From assembly GCA_012932295.1 (NCBI GenBank), contig JAAONU010000004.1, forward strand, positions 6,767,030 to 6,831,029: a DNA stretch of 64,000 nt, written 5' to 3'. A program made the position numbers and the translations under genes. The notes under the pieces were generated by a model, which did no database searches, was not told where the DNA came from, and saw only the letters and a list, made by a program, of their open reading frames with translations. This DNA is from Cyclina sinensis. Taxonomy: Eukaryota > Mollusca > Bivalvia > Venerida > Veneridae. This document shows, piece by piece, positions 36,016-48,639 of this stretch (the stretch's first letter is position 1; each line of letters begins with the position of its first letter).

Positions 36016-37908
36016 TCTTAAAGTACCAGAAAATTCTGTCTACTCTGTTTTAACGAAGTCTAATCAGACATAAAAGACATTTTTTAAATTGTCCGATAAA
36101 AAGCAATGTCGGTCCCTTTAAAGTGCCAAATTAAAAGGCTGTCATAAACGACCGCGTGTCATACCAAAATATCCACAATTAAAAGTGGGCTTCATAATAG
36201 TCGAATGTTTCTTAAGCAATGTTTAAACAAACGAGCCTAGACTATAAAATACCAGAATGAAGCATTGTTTTCCTAGACAGTTATTAACTAACCAACCCGA
36301 TCAAATAGGAAACAATATTTTTTTTGTATAATCCTTCACGATCAATCAGGAAATTATTGAAGAAAAACAATGCACTTAGTTTATCTGAACATATAATACA
36401 CTTGATTTGTTGACGCGTTATGTTATTTTCATTTATTCTGGGAAAAGAGTCGAGAATTATGTTGCTGTCTGCCACATACTTAAAGAAACACACCCGAAGA
36501 ACAAACTGAGAAAATTACTTTATTGTGTATATTTTACAGGACATGTACATACAACACCGGGAATTGCAAAAGAATAATGAATATTGTAATCAATCACCAT
36601 GTGAAATCATTACAACAGATATCGTTAACACTGCTAACCGAATAGTCTATTCATGTACACTTACATAAAACGCATTTATATATATATCTTAAACGTTTTC
36701 GAGGAACGATATCCTACATGTTTGGTATATATGTTTCATGTTCTTGAGTTCCATCCTAAATGTGACATTGAATTTGACTGTAATGTTCTGTTGTGCAACT
36801 GTGAGTGCAATGATTGTAAAGAACGACCCAATTTACTCAACCAGACATTAATATCAGAAACATTTTGGCTGTCGTTGAAATTATGTTGTACTCTAAAGTT
36901 ATAGGAAGGAAAATAAATATCTTTGTATATAATGGTAACGTCTTTGCAAAGTGAAAATTAAACAGAGCGATACCTTTGTTTGTAACCCTGAAGTCCCGTG
37001 TGATTAGATTCATGAGGTTTGCTCTCTGGTTTGATGTATACAAAAATAATCTATAACTGTAAATATCGAACATCGCATCTACGAAAAATCAAATTGTCGC
37101 ATTAATGAAATCTTTATATACAATGTTCAAACTGGCTATTAGGTCGGTCACTACATTAGTAGACAAATGTACATATACTATTACTTCTTACCGGTTTCGC
37201 TTTTTTAAGCACAAACAGTAACATGTTAAAAATCTAATATCAATTGTAATGTTTTAACTTATCAAAACTCCGTAGACGTAGAATTAAATGTAGTGTTCGA
37301 AATAAATTTCACTCAGTTAAAACTATGGTTGGTGTATGAGCAAAAATACAGGATTTATCAATATTTCTTTTACACTTGAAGTGGAAGTCTAACTTGTTAC
37401 TTTATCAAAGGTCCACCAAGTTATTAGATGTTTCCTATCCGTAAATGAGCAATAAAAATGTAAAAGCGTAGACGTAAACTGGTAAACGTAAACTTACTAA
37501 ATCGGGAACGCAATTCCCTTTAACACTTGGATATGAGCAATTATTAAATGACATGTCCAGACAGCAAGTCATCTCCATAACATTTACGATAAGTCGGACA
37601 AATGTATGCATATTTTTCTTGCTTACAATTTGTTATTCACTGTATGTGCATTCCTTTTCCCCCACGAAGAATACATTTCAGAAAAAAGTTTCCATTTCTA
37701 ACGAATCAGGCAGTTTGCTAACTTATAGCTACACACAAATCCTCGACAATTAATTGACAGGTTTCCAACAGCACAGATTGTTGTTTTTAATGTTTTTGTC
37801 ACGTCATCTCAGATGGAACTTTTCGGGATGAAGCTCTTTTAATTGTTAAATTTGATTTGTTTCAACTTGAAACACCGTGATTTAGTTTCACCACTCTCGT
37901 TATGGACA

Positions 37909-38045
37909 TTAAGAGATGGCATCTAAAGGACTGTCATGTAAACGTTTTCGTTTCATTGGTCTCCTTGATCCAGAATCTGAGTACACCTCTTCCAACAAGT
38001 TGTAGTTTCGAAACAGGTTATTGTGTTCATCCCCGTAAGCTATCT
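37909..38045 (-). pseudogene. Terminal-exon-like ORF, copy 2
   Basis: Equivalent of the 26354 exon. The frame is open from about 38043: GDEHNNLFRNYNLLEEVY, then SDSGSRRPMKRKRL, ending at TAA 37909-37911. A TAG sits just upstream of the open part, between it and the better acceptor (TTTAATTTCAG), so this copy is probably also damaged. The first 18 codons after LLEE are identical in DNA to copy 1, while the last ten differ mainly by amino-acid-changing substitutions. Confidence 0.45.
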
Positions 38046-38395
38046 ATTTTTTCTTCGCTCTGAAATTAAAGACAGAAAGAGAAAGCTTTGATACAGAAAA
38101 AACACAATAATTACACTAATAAAATGTAGATACGTCAAACATAACTCATTACATCGTATTTACAATGTTAAAGTAGTCACTTCAAACCAAACCAAATATA
38201 TAGCAGAAATTCAAACAAAATACAGATAAACATTGCAGAGGTTCAAATAAAATATATTGTAGAAGACCGCTTTATCACTTTCTTTTTGTGCACGCCAATT
38301 ATACATGATTGACTTGCTCTTTTCTAACTGGTATCAACCAAACGTTTTTCAAGATGAAATAGGTTTTAAAATGGCTTTTCAAGTGTTTATCCTTC

Positions 38396-38467
38396 TTAGA
38401 CTGTCACTGATAATATCTTGCTGTCATTTGGTACTCTAAATGTAAGACGAATAGTATTATCAGATTC
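38396..38467 (-). pseudogene. Exon-like relic, copy 2 (paired with ~26690-26760)
   Basis: The minus strand reads SDNTIRLTFRVPNDSKIL then SVTV and TAA, and further protein-like stretches follow between stops (TLEKPF, NLFHLEKRLVDTS, CIIGVHKKKVIKR). Copy 1 has PDNTIRLTLRVQNDTKIL and the same stop. The pattern suggests a decayed exon, perhaps of a beta-rich ubiquitin-like fold; this is weak inference. Confidence 0.3.
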
Positions 38468-39289
38468 TTAAATATAGATTTCTATCAGAAATTCTGTCTT
38501 TTAAAATATCTCAACGGTTTGATCATATTGCTATTAGCAATCCTGTCCATTAATTTTGTACATAAAGTAGGAAACGATAGTAGCGACAGACTACAAAGTA
38601 TGATCGTAACACATTGTCTTTACAAAATATCGGTTTACCAAACAATTGAATAGTCTAAACCATCGGACATTTGCTCCTTTTGTGTCGTTAGTCTGTACCT
38701 TTTGTTGGAGACAGATAAAAGAACCGATATATATTAATTGCTAGTGGTTGTTTTCAAAGAAACGATTAAAAACAACGAGGCGATTTTTTTAACAGATGGA
38801 GGGGATAGTAATCCATCACAAACCTTTTTTTCTGATGAGACCCTGTGGCTTTTTTTGCCTTGAAGTTAAATTGAAAACGGATTAAAGTTGCTAAATCTCT
38901 TGCTTTCAATTCTTAATATAACTGAAAAAAGCGATATCTTGAGGTTTTCTTTAGTATTTGTTTTTATACAAAATCTTGTTAACTTTTCTGTTTAGTTTCT
39001 AAAATGATTAAAAGGTCTAACGACATTTTCATGCTATCAGACTTTTCTTATCTCACAAATTCATTACACTGGTCTCACTCTCAGACTTGTGTCAGAAGAT
39101 AAAAATTAAAGGCTTTGAAAACAATATGATATGTACGAATTTGATTCAATGATAATTCGATGATAAGGGTTCGTTTAACATTGAAATACTATAAGATCTA
39201 ATCTCAGATTTGCTTTAAATACCAGTTCATGCAAGTACTGTTTTTACCAAAATGGGACGTCTTTAAAGAAGCTTTTGTTGCATTAATAC

Positions 39290-39339
39290 CTTCGTCTTGA
39301 CCACATTCCTCTCTCAAATTCAATTCCAGCCATTTTCAT
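39290..39339 (-). pseudogene. Possible first coding exon, copy 2 (start lost in copy 1)
   Basis: The minus strand reads ATG at 39339, MKMAGIEFERGMWSRRR, then CGAAG|GTATTA, a possible donor. In copy 1 (about 27590-27655) all three ATGs are changed to GTG or TTG and the donor G is lost. It lies about 1.3 kb upstream, in the minus direction, of the terminal-exon relic at 37909, so both could belong to one small, now broken gene. Confidence 0.3.
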
Positions 39340-42149
39340 GACACAAGTGTGAGAGGTGTTTTTAATCTGAGTTTTGTAAATAGTCATTTTTACTTTTTAC
39401 TATTGATCTATCATTCCGTCTTTGTTCACCATTTTGCTTCCTATACAGATAGAACGTCCATGAATTCTTCGGAATTCTTATTATTGCACAGAGATAGAGA
39501 TATTGATTCAATGTCATTTATGTATGTTCATTTATATGTATTTTTATATCACCAAGGCAGTAAAACTGTTCAAATGAACTGGTTCAAAACTAAACATTTA
39601 AACTTTTAGATCCTTATCTCAAAAGACAGACCTCTCCATAGAATATATATCTCAGCTCCGTCCTTTTCTATTAAATCAAGAATAGTTATAATCAAAACAT
39701 TTCTTTTTATCGAAGCCTATGTATATTTGTACACAGAGACACACATATCAAGTTTAAATGATCACAAAATAAATTCAATTACGAATCAGAGGACATGGTT
39801 CCACGCCTTGTCTATTTGATTTAATGAATTTTCTGATATGATTATTCAGTATCTTTTTCTGGTTGTCAGTGATAGAAAGCTATCTGTCTTTTTCTTCAAA
39901 TAATCCACGATTTAAGAGAAAACATGGGACTTGTACGTTCCACAAAAGTTAAAGTTTTTCACAATCAGTATTTGCATGGGAAATTATGTATACTCTAGAA
40001 AATTGTATAATGTAATAATTCAAAATTACGTACACTTTCCTCACCGGTTTCATGTTCTAACTTCTAAAAGCTGAAAGAATGTATCGCCTTAAGAAACTGT
40101 TCTTTTATAAACTATTGTCCATTTACTTTGGAAAACACCTTTGAAGATTATTAAGTTAACAGTAACTGGGATTTAAGGTATGTAGATGATATTGGTACCT
40201 GCCCTTTCAAAGTACTTTATATGTGCTTTAAGAAATGGACGAGAGAACAGGTCAAAGGCGTAAAAATACCGAACCCGTAATTTGGCTTTCTATTTTCTAA
40301 TAATGGTAAAAGAAACGAGACAACACTAAAACAGTATCAGCTTTTTATATATCGGAAGTCTTTAAGGACAACATAATTTTTATAAGTTAGTTCTGAACTT
40401 AATTATCGTATTAAGACTGCTAGACTAAGTATGTTGTTTTTAATATTCAGTGACAACCCATTCTTGAACTGATGGAAGAAAACATTTCTTTGCTATATTT
40501 TTGTTTAAGAAATTAATAAACTGATTGTACTGACAAGAAAAAAGGCGAATCTTCTAAAAAAAAATTTATGGACACCTTAGATTAACTGCTTTCAGTTGAC
40601 TTTCATAAGTTTAACAATTGTTTCAATCGAATAAATTGCTAAATTTATGAAGTTTAAGCTATTGCAAAAGACTTTCTGAATTAAGCAGCAGCTCCATCTG
40701 ATTCTATCGCTACATTCTTAAGACAATTGTAATTTTGTTGCGAATCTATAACTGTATTACAAAATATGTAGTAAATTTTCCATGGACGAGGATATTGAAA
40801 TGTTGTAAGACTATAACTATACATCTTGCTTTTTGATCATCTTATCACAGGTAAAAAACTAACAACTTATATTGAATGTTTACTTTTGCCATGTAATGTG
40901 AAAACTTCAGAACATCCAGTGAAAAAAATACAGACGAAAATATGCACAAAACACGCGCAGGCAGCGGTTCAAGTCCTGAAATTACAAAAAAAAACGAAAA
41001 AAAAAAAAAAAAAAACCAACGTTATAAATCAGTCAGCAAGTGATGTAATTAAAACGGAGGCATAATTGTGTTAATTTGTTCTAGCTATTTTTATTACAAT
41101 CAGGCAGGAAAATACAAATGTTTATCTTACCCCTTTATTCTCGCACTCCCATTATTTGTTGTAAACAAACAACTTTTGATTTCTGAGGTTTGACGAAATG
41201 ATTTATTCACTGTGATATAACAGAGAATATAACCCACCACCTGATATTGCTCAAAACTCGTGTTCGACATATCTGTCTTCTACAAGGGTACAAAGAGATT
41301 AATGCTATCTGCTTACGTTACAGTTTCTTTTAAAGTTATGTAAGTGGTCAAAGAGACCTGAACAATTATTTCAATTTGCACCAGTGTGTACTTGTGTAGA
41401 AAAAGATTTGCAATCTGGAATGGTTACACTTACTCTTATTTAATAAAGTTTAATATTGTTCTTCCCCATTCATTAATTAAACGAACGACGATAATAGAGG
41501 GTTAATTTTCATTGAAATATATTTAAGACTTGAAAAAGCTCTTTGCTACTTCAAATTTACATGATGTCTGATGATACATTGTTGTCAGCCTTTACCTTGA
41601 TCCTCATGCATCTTAGTCATTTCTGACCACTTATAGCACTTTATGCCTTCTTTTTCAAAAGTCAAGGTCATAGGCATACTATAATTTGAAAACGTTTTCC
41701 TATCAATGACTCAGAAACAACTAAACCTATCATACTTTACAGGATAATGAGGCATGATGAGTATTTTGCAGATGTTTGGCTAACTATCAGATGTAAGGAC
41801 CACAGTCACCGTCAAATAAGAGGATGGCTGAAATAGTGAGTAGATATTCCTTATTGATTCAGACTTTGCAGCATCAAAAGTAATAAGATATAAAAATCTG
41901 GGGCATAAGTGCTATTCTGTCAGCTATTGTAAATTGTGATTATTATTTTTCTGTAAGTATACTTTTAGGCAAAGTTCAAATGCTGTCAACATTTTAAAAA
42001 AGTTGTATGAACATTTTACATTTTCACAACGGAAAAAAAAAGATGCAACCAAACTGACCACTGTGACGCGTCCCAAGATTTCAAACTACGGTGTGTGTTT
42101 ACAGTAATGAATTTATAATTCGATAGTACATGAATATGTTTAAAAGACA

Positions 42150-42885
42150 AGTATTAGCATTTCCAAAAATGCTTGAAATCGCCGTTCAGCCACGTATGAC
42201 GTCTTATCCATAGATGCATGAATTTCATGCTCGTCATTCATTAATTTGATAATTTTATAACATGCTTTGCAGTGAAAAGAATATAAGAATATTACATGTG
42301 CAATCTAAACAGAATAAATTTAAGGTAAAAAATACGATATTGCCCCGACTCTTATCAAGCATATCTAAAACTAGGATATATCCTGATCAAACTCCTCGCA
42401 CTGGTTTCGTCACGCTTCGCTACTGTTTCTGTACTGATCAGGGGAAGTAACCGCTGCGGGGAGTTTGTATCATGATTAGAATCGCCCGGAAGCAAGCATT
42501 TATTTTTTTCTAGAAGTGCAAGTTTTGGAAAAACAAACGAAATATACCTTTATTTAGTCTACATTCTCTAGTTAGAAATGACATGTAGCCAAAAATATTG
42601 CGATTATCGTGTGTTTATCTTGCAAGTGCCTGAAGACTGGTACTGAGTTCGTAAATTGATCATGGTATTTTTCAGTTGTACGAATAAGACGAATAAGTAA
42701 CCCGACAAACATGGTGGTTGGGCGAGTCCATTTACGCATCCCTTGCTGAAGTTTTTTGACGTCCATTTTGTTATCATGTGATATGTATAATTCGCTTTGA
42801 TTGGCTAAAGGCAGACGGTGTACAGGCAAAACTGTTCAAATCTTGTTAATTGTATATATCGCCGTCCAGGAACGGCGATAATAAA
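42150..42885. mobile_element. Copy-2-specific insertion (~0.73 kb) with ATCGCCGTTC ends
   Basis: Absent from copy 1, where 'atgaatatgtttaaat' joins 'ataaacatacatgcc' near 30495-30510. The inserted DNA has 'aaatcgccgttcagcc' near its left end and 'atatatcgccgtcc...ggaacggcgataat' at its right end, giving inverted termini and a terminal hairpin. The ORFs at 42262-42450 and 42572-42829 have no recognisable match and lie within it. Confidence 0.7.
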
Positions 42886-43189
42886 CAAACATGCCCTATT
42901 CCATTATGAACGGAGAAGTACGATATCGGGATTATCATGCTTTTCTGGAAGCATTTGATTTAGAAATGTATTTATCAAAATTCCATTGCGATATTTCGTC
43001 ATAAGTTGTAAGAAGACGCAACTCTATTTGTAAATGAACAGGAGACAACATTTATTGGCATGTTGAGACAAACATTTTTTTACGGTATCGGTCTTATTAT
43101 TTTAAGTGACACTTAACATTTGCGAGTAAATGAGAACACACGAGGAAACGTTTCTGGGCTGTATGTTGAAGCTAAGACTTCCTCATTTT

Positions 43190-44185
43190 ATCACTGTCGT
43201 GGTCATAAAGAGAAGAATACTATATTTTAAACTATATTGGCTATTACATATTGAAAAGTATGTACAATTGTTATGCCCCAATTTCGTTGGAGCCATACAG
43301 CAAAGCTCTTTTCCTTACGTCTGTCCGTTCATACGTACATCTGCGTCCCTAAATATTGTGCGTCAATGTCCTCATTAATTCTTTAAGAAGATCTGTTTCA
43401 AATTTTTACAGATGAATGAAAGCCTAAGTTCAGATGGTTATAAAGGGAGGAATCATTATTGCGCATTGTTTACCTGAATAATGTGCCTTTTTACTTGAAT
43501 ATAAGGGATAAAAAGAAAATACTGTTTATCGAACTACTCATTCATCTTTTAGACGAGTTTCTTCAAACTTTCAAATACTGATAGCAAGGTGTATAGATGA
43601 TTCTAAAGGAAGGAAGTTTTGATGCTCCTAAGTTTACCAGAGTTATAGGTATTTTTCGAGGTATATAGAAAATCTTGAAATTTGAACTCAATCATATTTG
43701 GAAGATTTGCCCGAAAACTTGATGAACAACCTAGGTGCGTGTATTGTCGTAAAAAGAAAAGATTCCTGTTTGGACTTTACAGCAGAAACAATCGGCCTAT
43801 GTACTTTTTCACTTGGACAACTATAGGGTAAATCTTTTGTGTCGAACTCCTCATTAATCTTTTAGAGTATTTGCTTCACACTTTCGTAGACAAACAATCT
43901 TGGTGTGTTAATGTTTGCAAAAAAAGTTTTATTGCGTCTAACTTAACCAGAATAATGGGCTATTGTATTTTTCACTATAAGAGGTATTGAGAAAATCAAA
44001 TTTATTTGTTGTCATGCATTGTTTCGAGGATATTCTTCAGACTTACCGAGGTGAACACTTTTTCTGCACAGTTATACATAAAGGAATTTCCATTGAAACT
44101 AGAGATGTGTCCATAAGACAAGGATTCCCCCACATTCCGCTGTATAGTCACAAAATGATCCTGTACAAATACAGGTGCGTATAAA
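43190..44185 (+). repeat. CCCCATTTCGTTGGAGC-type monomer repeat, copy 2
   Basis: Colinear with 30860-31740, with 'ccaatttcgttggagccata' at about 43279. The ORFs at 43130-43378 and 43987-44184 are within it. Confidence 0.65.
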
Positions 44186-44585
44186 CATTGTCCTTAACAT
44201 TAAGGAGTCTAAAAATGCTACTTTTGTTTAATCAAGGGAATAACTCTGTCGATCTCTAATAGATTTGCGTCAACTTACCCTGGTGCGTAAGATTACACAC
44301 TGACAACTATTCTTAGAAAGTTTCATGGCTCCAGCAGTTATACGTTTTGAGTTACACGCGAGACAAGTTTAAAAATGCTATATTTTGCTTAATCAGGGAG
44401 CGTAAGTCCGCAGATCTCCAATACATGTGTGTCAAAATACCCAGGTGCATAAGTTCACATGCTTAAAACAATTTAAGAAAGTTTCATGGCTCTAACAGTT
44501 ATACGTTTTCTTTAACACGCGACACACGTCTACAAATACTTTTTTGCTTAATCAGGGGGCATAAGTCTTCCGATCTCCAAAACAA
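44185..44585 (+). repeat. 'Caggggcataagtc / tttcatggctc' monomers, copy-2-specific
   Basis: About two and a half monomers of roughly 165 bp: 'tgcttaatcagggagcgtaa', 'gatctccaatac', 'cccaggtgcataag', 'gaaagtttcatggctc' and 'cagttatacgttttgagtta'. No equivalent at the matching place in copy 1 (about 31740-32160), so it expanded or inserted in copy 2. Confidence 0.65.
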
Positions 44586-45246
44586 CAACAAAAGCAATGT
44601 AAATACTCCCCACAACGGCGTTAATTCTCAATATTATTGATTGTACTTGAACTGATCATGCACAGTTTATGTTCCTAATTGGTTACAAGAACCTATTTAA
44701 CTGACTGCCAGGAAACAGCAGTATTGTACAGCCATTGCTGAATTTGAGACAGTTAAACAGATTGCTTTCATATTTACCAAGATGTTCATGAAGCAAAAAA
44801 ATGAACGTTTTCCCAGAATTCCATTAATCTTTAGCTGCTGCTGTAAAAAATTTTGTTTAAGAGGAGATAATAGTTTGTTGGAATTTAATCCTAGCAAAAA
44901 TTAATTACAGGTTCAGGAATACAAATCGTCAGTCTAAAATTTGCCCAGAAGAAGCAGAATAACCGTCACTATTAAAGTGGAGAAGTTTTCTGACTGTTGG
45001 TTTCGTTAAAATCTTTTTGTCAGTGCTGTGTACAGGAAAATGGAAAATTAGAAAACTGAAAAGAATGTATTATTTGATATGTAAAGGTAATAATGCTCCT
45101 CTGAAATTACATAGAATAACAAAAGATGTAAAATTATATTCTTTAGTGTGTTATCTTGATGTAAAACGGTAGAGAAGTTTAAGATAAAATATATTTTTCA
45201 ATGTTACACCTAAAACTATAGAAGAAATTGATGTCAAAAGTTTTTT

Positions 45247-46134
45247 TATATGCTTGAAGGGGGCATATTATATTATGGTCCAGGGCGTCCGTCCGTCTGT
45301 CTGTCCGTCCGTTAGCAATTTGGTTTCTGGAGAATAACTTAAGTACTCTTTGGCCTACAGTCTTTTACCTTCATGTGATTATTGCCCACGTTGAGTGGAT
45401 GTCCCCTATTGATTTTGGGTTCAGTAGGTGAAAGGTCAAGGTCACAGAGACCTTAACATTGAAAACCATTTCCGCCATGTAACTTGACAATCATTTGTTG
45501 TACAGACTTCCAACTCTCTATCTTGATTGCACACATTGAGTGGATGATCCCTATATATTTTGGGGTCAGTATGTCAGAGGTCAAGGTCACAAGGACCTAA
45601 ATGTTTAGAAAGTTTTACGCTCTGTAACTCGACAAGCATTTGAGTTAGAGATTTCGAAATTCATTATAATGTTTGCACACATTGAGTGAATGCCCCCTTT
45701 TGATTTTAGGTTCAGTAGGTTAAAGGTCAAGGTCACAGTGACATTAACATTGAAAACAATTTCCGCCAGGTAACTTGACAATCATTTGTTGTAGAGACTT
45801 TCAACTTTCCATTATGATTTCACACACTGAGTGGATGTGCTTTATACATTTTGGGGTCAGTATGTCAGAGGTCATGGTCACAGTGACATAAATCTTTAGA
45901 ATCATTTACACTCTGTAACTCGACAAACATATGGATTGTCATATAGATTTCAAAATTCATATATTGGTTACACATATTGAGTGAATGACCCCTAGTGATT
46001 TTGAGGTCAGTAGGTCAAAGGTAAAAAAATCTAAATTTATAGCAAATCATTTAATTTTAAAGCCTAGGGTTTCCTCCCTTATATCACAAATGCATCATAC
46101 CATGGAAAACACCTTTCGCCCAACGGTGCTCTTG
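45247..46134 (+). mobile_element. Copy-2-specific insertion of the AAGGTCA-monomer element
   Basis: Begins 'tatgcttgaagggggcatat', has a gtccgtccgtctgtctgtcc tract, about four monomers of 143-152 bp with 'aaaggtcaaggtcacagtga', and ends 'gggtttcctcccttat...cggtgctcttgtt'. The homologous place in copy 1 (about 32808, 'agaagttttgttgtaaca') lacks it entirely. Same family as 9588-10705. Confidence 0.85.
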
Positions 46135-48639
46135 TTGTAACTTCAAATAATCGAGGTAGGTGTCCCGAGGATGTAGGGTAAACAAAAAAGAAATGTACGA
46201 ATATAAATAAATCAAACGTCTGGTTGTGCTATTCACAATCACGTCTGTGTTGGCGAAAAAACAGTTTTTATATTTTGAGGACGGCCATGCCATTGCCTAT
46301 CATTCACTCGAATGAAAACAAACTTTTGCTCTGGATAATATTTTGGTTTAAGCTCAGCATAGTATCTGCGTAACTGTAACTGAACAGTCGATTATGGATG
46401 TAGTTCCTGTGAAAATGACACTACAATATCGAGATTACAGAAAAGTGCCAGACAGATCGAACAGAAAAGTCAGCTTGTTCCCGAATGGTTTCTGATATCA
46501 CTAATATTTGCCATAGAATGGGCACTGGTTTTATTACTGCATTTCATTTTTTAGATGTTTCATTTCCCCATGTGTTGAAAACAAAGCATTCTATGATGTA
46601 ATTTCAGGGGAGGATGAAAATTTCAGTGCTGGTTTAATAACATATTCGGGCTGTTTTCTTTTTCTATGGAACTGAGAAAGAAACGACTTAATAAGCAGAA
46701 CCCAATAAAATGCATCAATCTATCTAACTTTATTTAAATCCACAGCAAGAATAGTTTGGTTTCTGATCTTGAGAGTTGATTAAATGAATAACACTGTTAA
46801 CAAATACTACATTTCTTTCGAAAATGAATAATCTGTAAGACTCAGTGTTTTTTTTGTCAGGAAGCAATCAGAAACCAATAAACACAATTCCAACGAGCTT
46901 TCATAGAATTCCAGATGCAATACTGAGAATGCAAACACATAAAATAAATAAAATTAAATTAAATACATGCAAACTATGTATATTTTATTATAAGATATAG
47001 CAATCACCTTTCATTTAGCAATAGTTTTCATATTTCATATACTGCATCAACTTCTTAATTAGTCACTATGGTTTCATCAGAATCTGTTGACAGACGCACA
47101 CAATTTTCAAGCAATGTAGTAGGTCAGTATGTCGAGGTTTCACAAAAACAGGCACCAGGACAGAGCATCCCCTGTCTCTTTTGTTAAACATTTTGAAAAT
47201 CTTTGAGTTGGAAACTGAACAAATACCATATTTCAGCATGGCGTTTTTAAGTCTGCAATCTTTATAAGAAATGCATGTGAATGTATGTCAGATGCAGAAG
47301 ATTAAAGAAATAAATACACTCTTAATTACAGACCACGAGAAATCCAATATTTAATGGATTCCAAGTCCTTTAACTTCTATAAACTGCCACTTAGAATTGT
47401 CTGTTGGTGGCATACAGAACTCTTTAAGTTTTACTTGTATAAAAAGGGTCTCAAAATAGATTTTTATTACAAGTTCATTTTTTTTTCTTCGAAACATCTC
47501 AACTGTTTGATCATATTGCATGTGTGAATCTCCTCTATTAATCTCTAGTATGAAAAGATAGCAATTCAGAACACAGAACCACTCAAATGTTATCGGTATT
47601 CATCATGTCTGAGTATCAAATAGGAAACTATCGGTTTACCACATACAAGAAAAGCCTAAAGTGACAGATCCTGTTGACTCTTTGTGAGGACATATTTCAA
47701 GAAACACAAACCACGAGAAAAGGATACTATTTTATTTACTGGCTAGCTGCACCTTTGGTTAAAATAGTCTAGGTAATGCTATTAGACCCAGGGACACTTC
47801 GTCCAAATCAGTAAAATAGTCTGAAATGTAAGTGAAAAAGTCGCATGTACGATAACAGCGGGAAACGAGGCTGAATTTCGTTTTCGTTTATAGAAGAATG
47901 CAATGGACACGACTTGATGATCTAAGAAATGCATGTTGCATTTTGAGATTCAAACGCCGTTAACTAAAATGATCTAGAAATCAATTAACATTAATCTTAA
48001 AATAAAAGAAAAATGTAACAAAACTATTTTGTCGAAGTCGGACCAGACATAAAGGTATTTTTTAATTGTAGGTTAATTAGAACTTATAACCGATAAAAAG
48101 TAGTCTGTTCGTTGAAAGTGCCAAATTAAAAGCTGTTATAAAATATAGCTTGTCACGTAATGAAGACAAAATCAAATATCAACAATTGAAAATAGGTTTC
48201 ATAATTGTTGAACGTTTCTTAAGCAATGCTTAAACAAACGAGTCTATGTCATTAAATTCCTGTATGAAACATTGTTTTCAGACATCTATAATGACGACAT
48301 AATTTTTCCTAGACAGTTATTAACTAACCAACACAATCAGCTAGGAAACAACATTTTGTTATAATCAATCACAGTCACACAGTCAATCAGGAAAGAAACA
48401 AAAGCATGCAATGAGGTTGAAACAATAATACACTCAGTGTAGACATGAAAAATGTTAACTTCACTTCATCTGTAATTTAAGGGTTGCCGAGAATAATATT
48501 TCTGCTTGTCACTTACTTACAGAAACATGCCTGGAGAACATACAGGGAAAATTACATAATGTGTATATTTAACAGTGCATGTGCAAACAAGACCAGAAAT
48601 TGCAAAAGAAAAATTAATATTAAACTGTGAAATCATTAA

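Larger units (their letters stand above)
26035..37590 (+). repeat. Segmental duplication, copy 1
   Basis: Colinear with 37595-52085 over its length. Examples: 'agtttccatttctaacgaatcag'-type sequence at 26118 vs 37688; 'ggtctccttgatccagaatc' at 26404 vs 37959; 'acatctgc...ccctaaatattg' at 31018 vs 43337; 'gacagagcatc' at 34261 vs 47159; the block at 36700-37560 vs 51280-52080. Divergence is moderate with many small indels. It contains mostly non-coding DNA, exon relics and repeats described separately. ORFs here (for example at 30777, 31037, 31494, 32777, 33849 and 34989) are not supported as genes. Confidence 0.92.
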
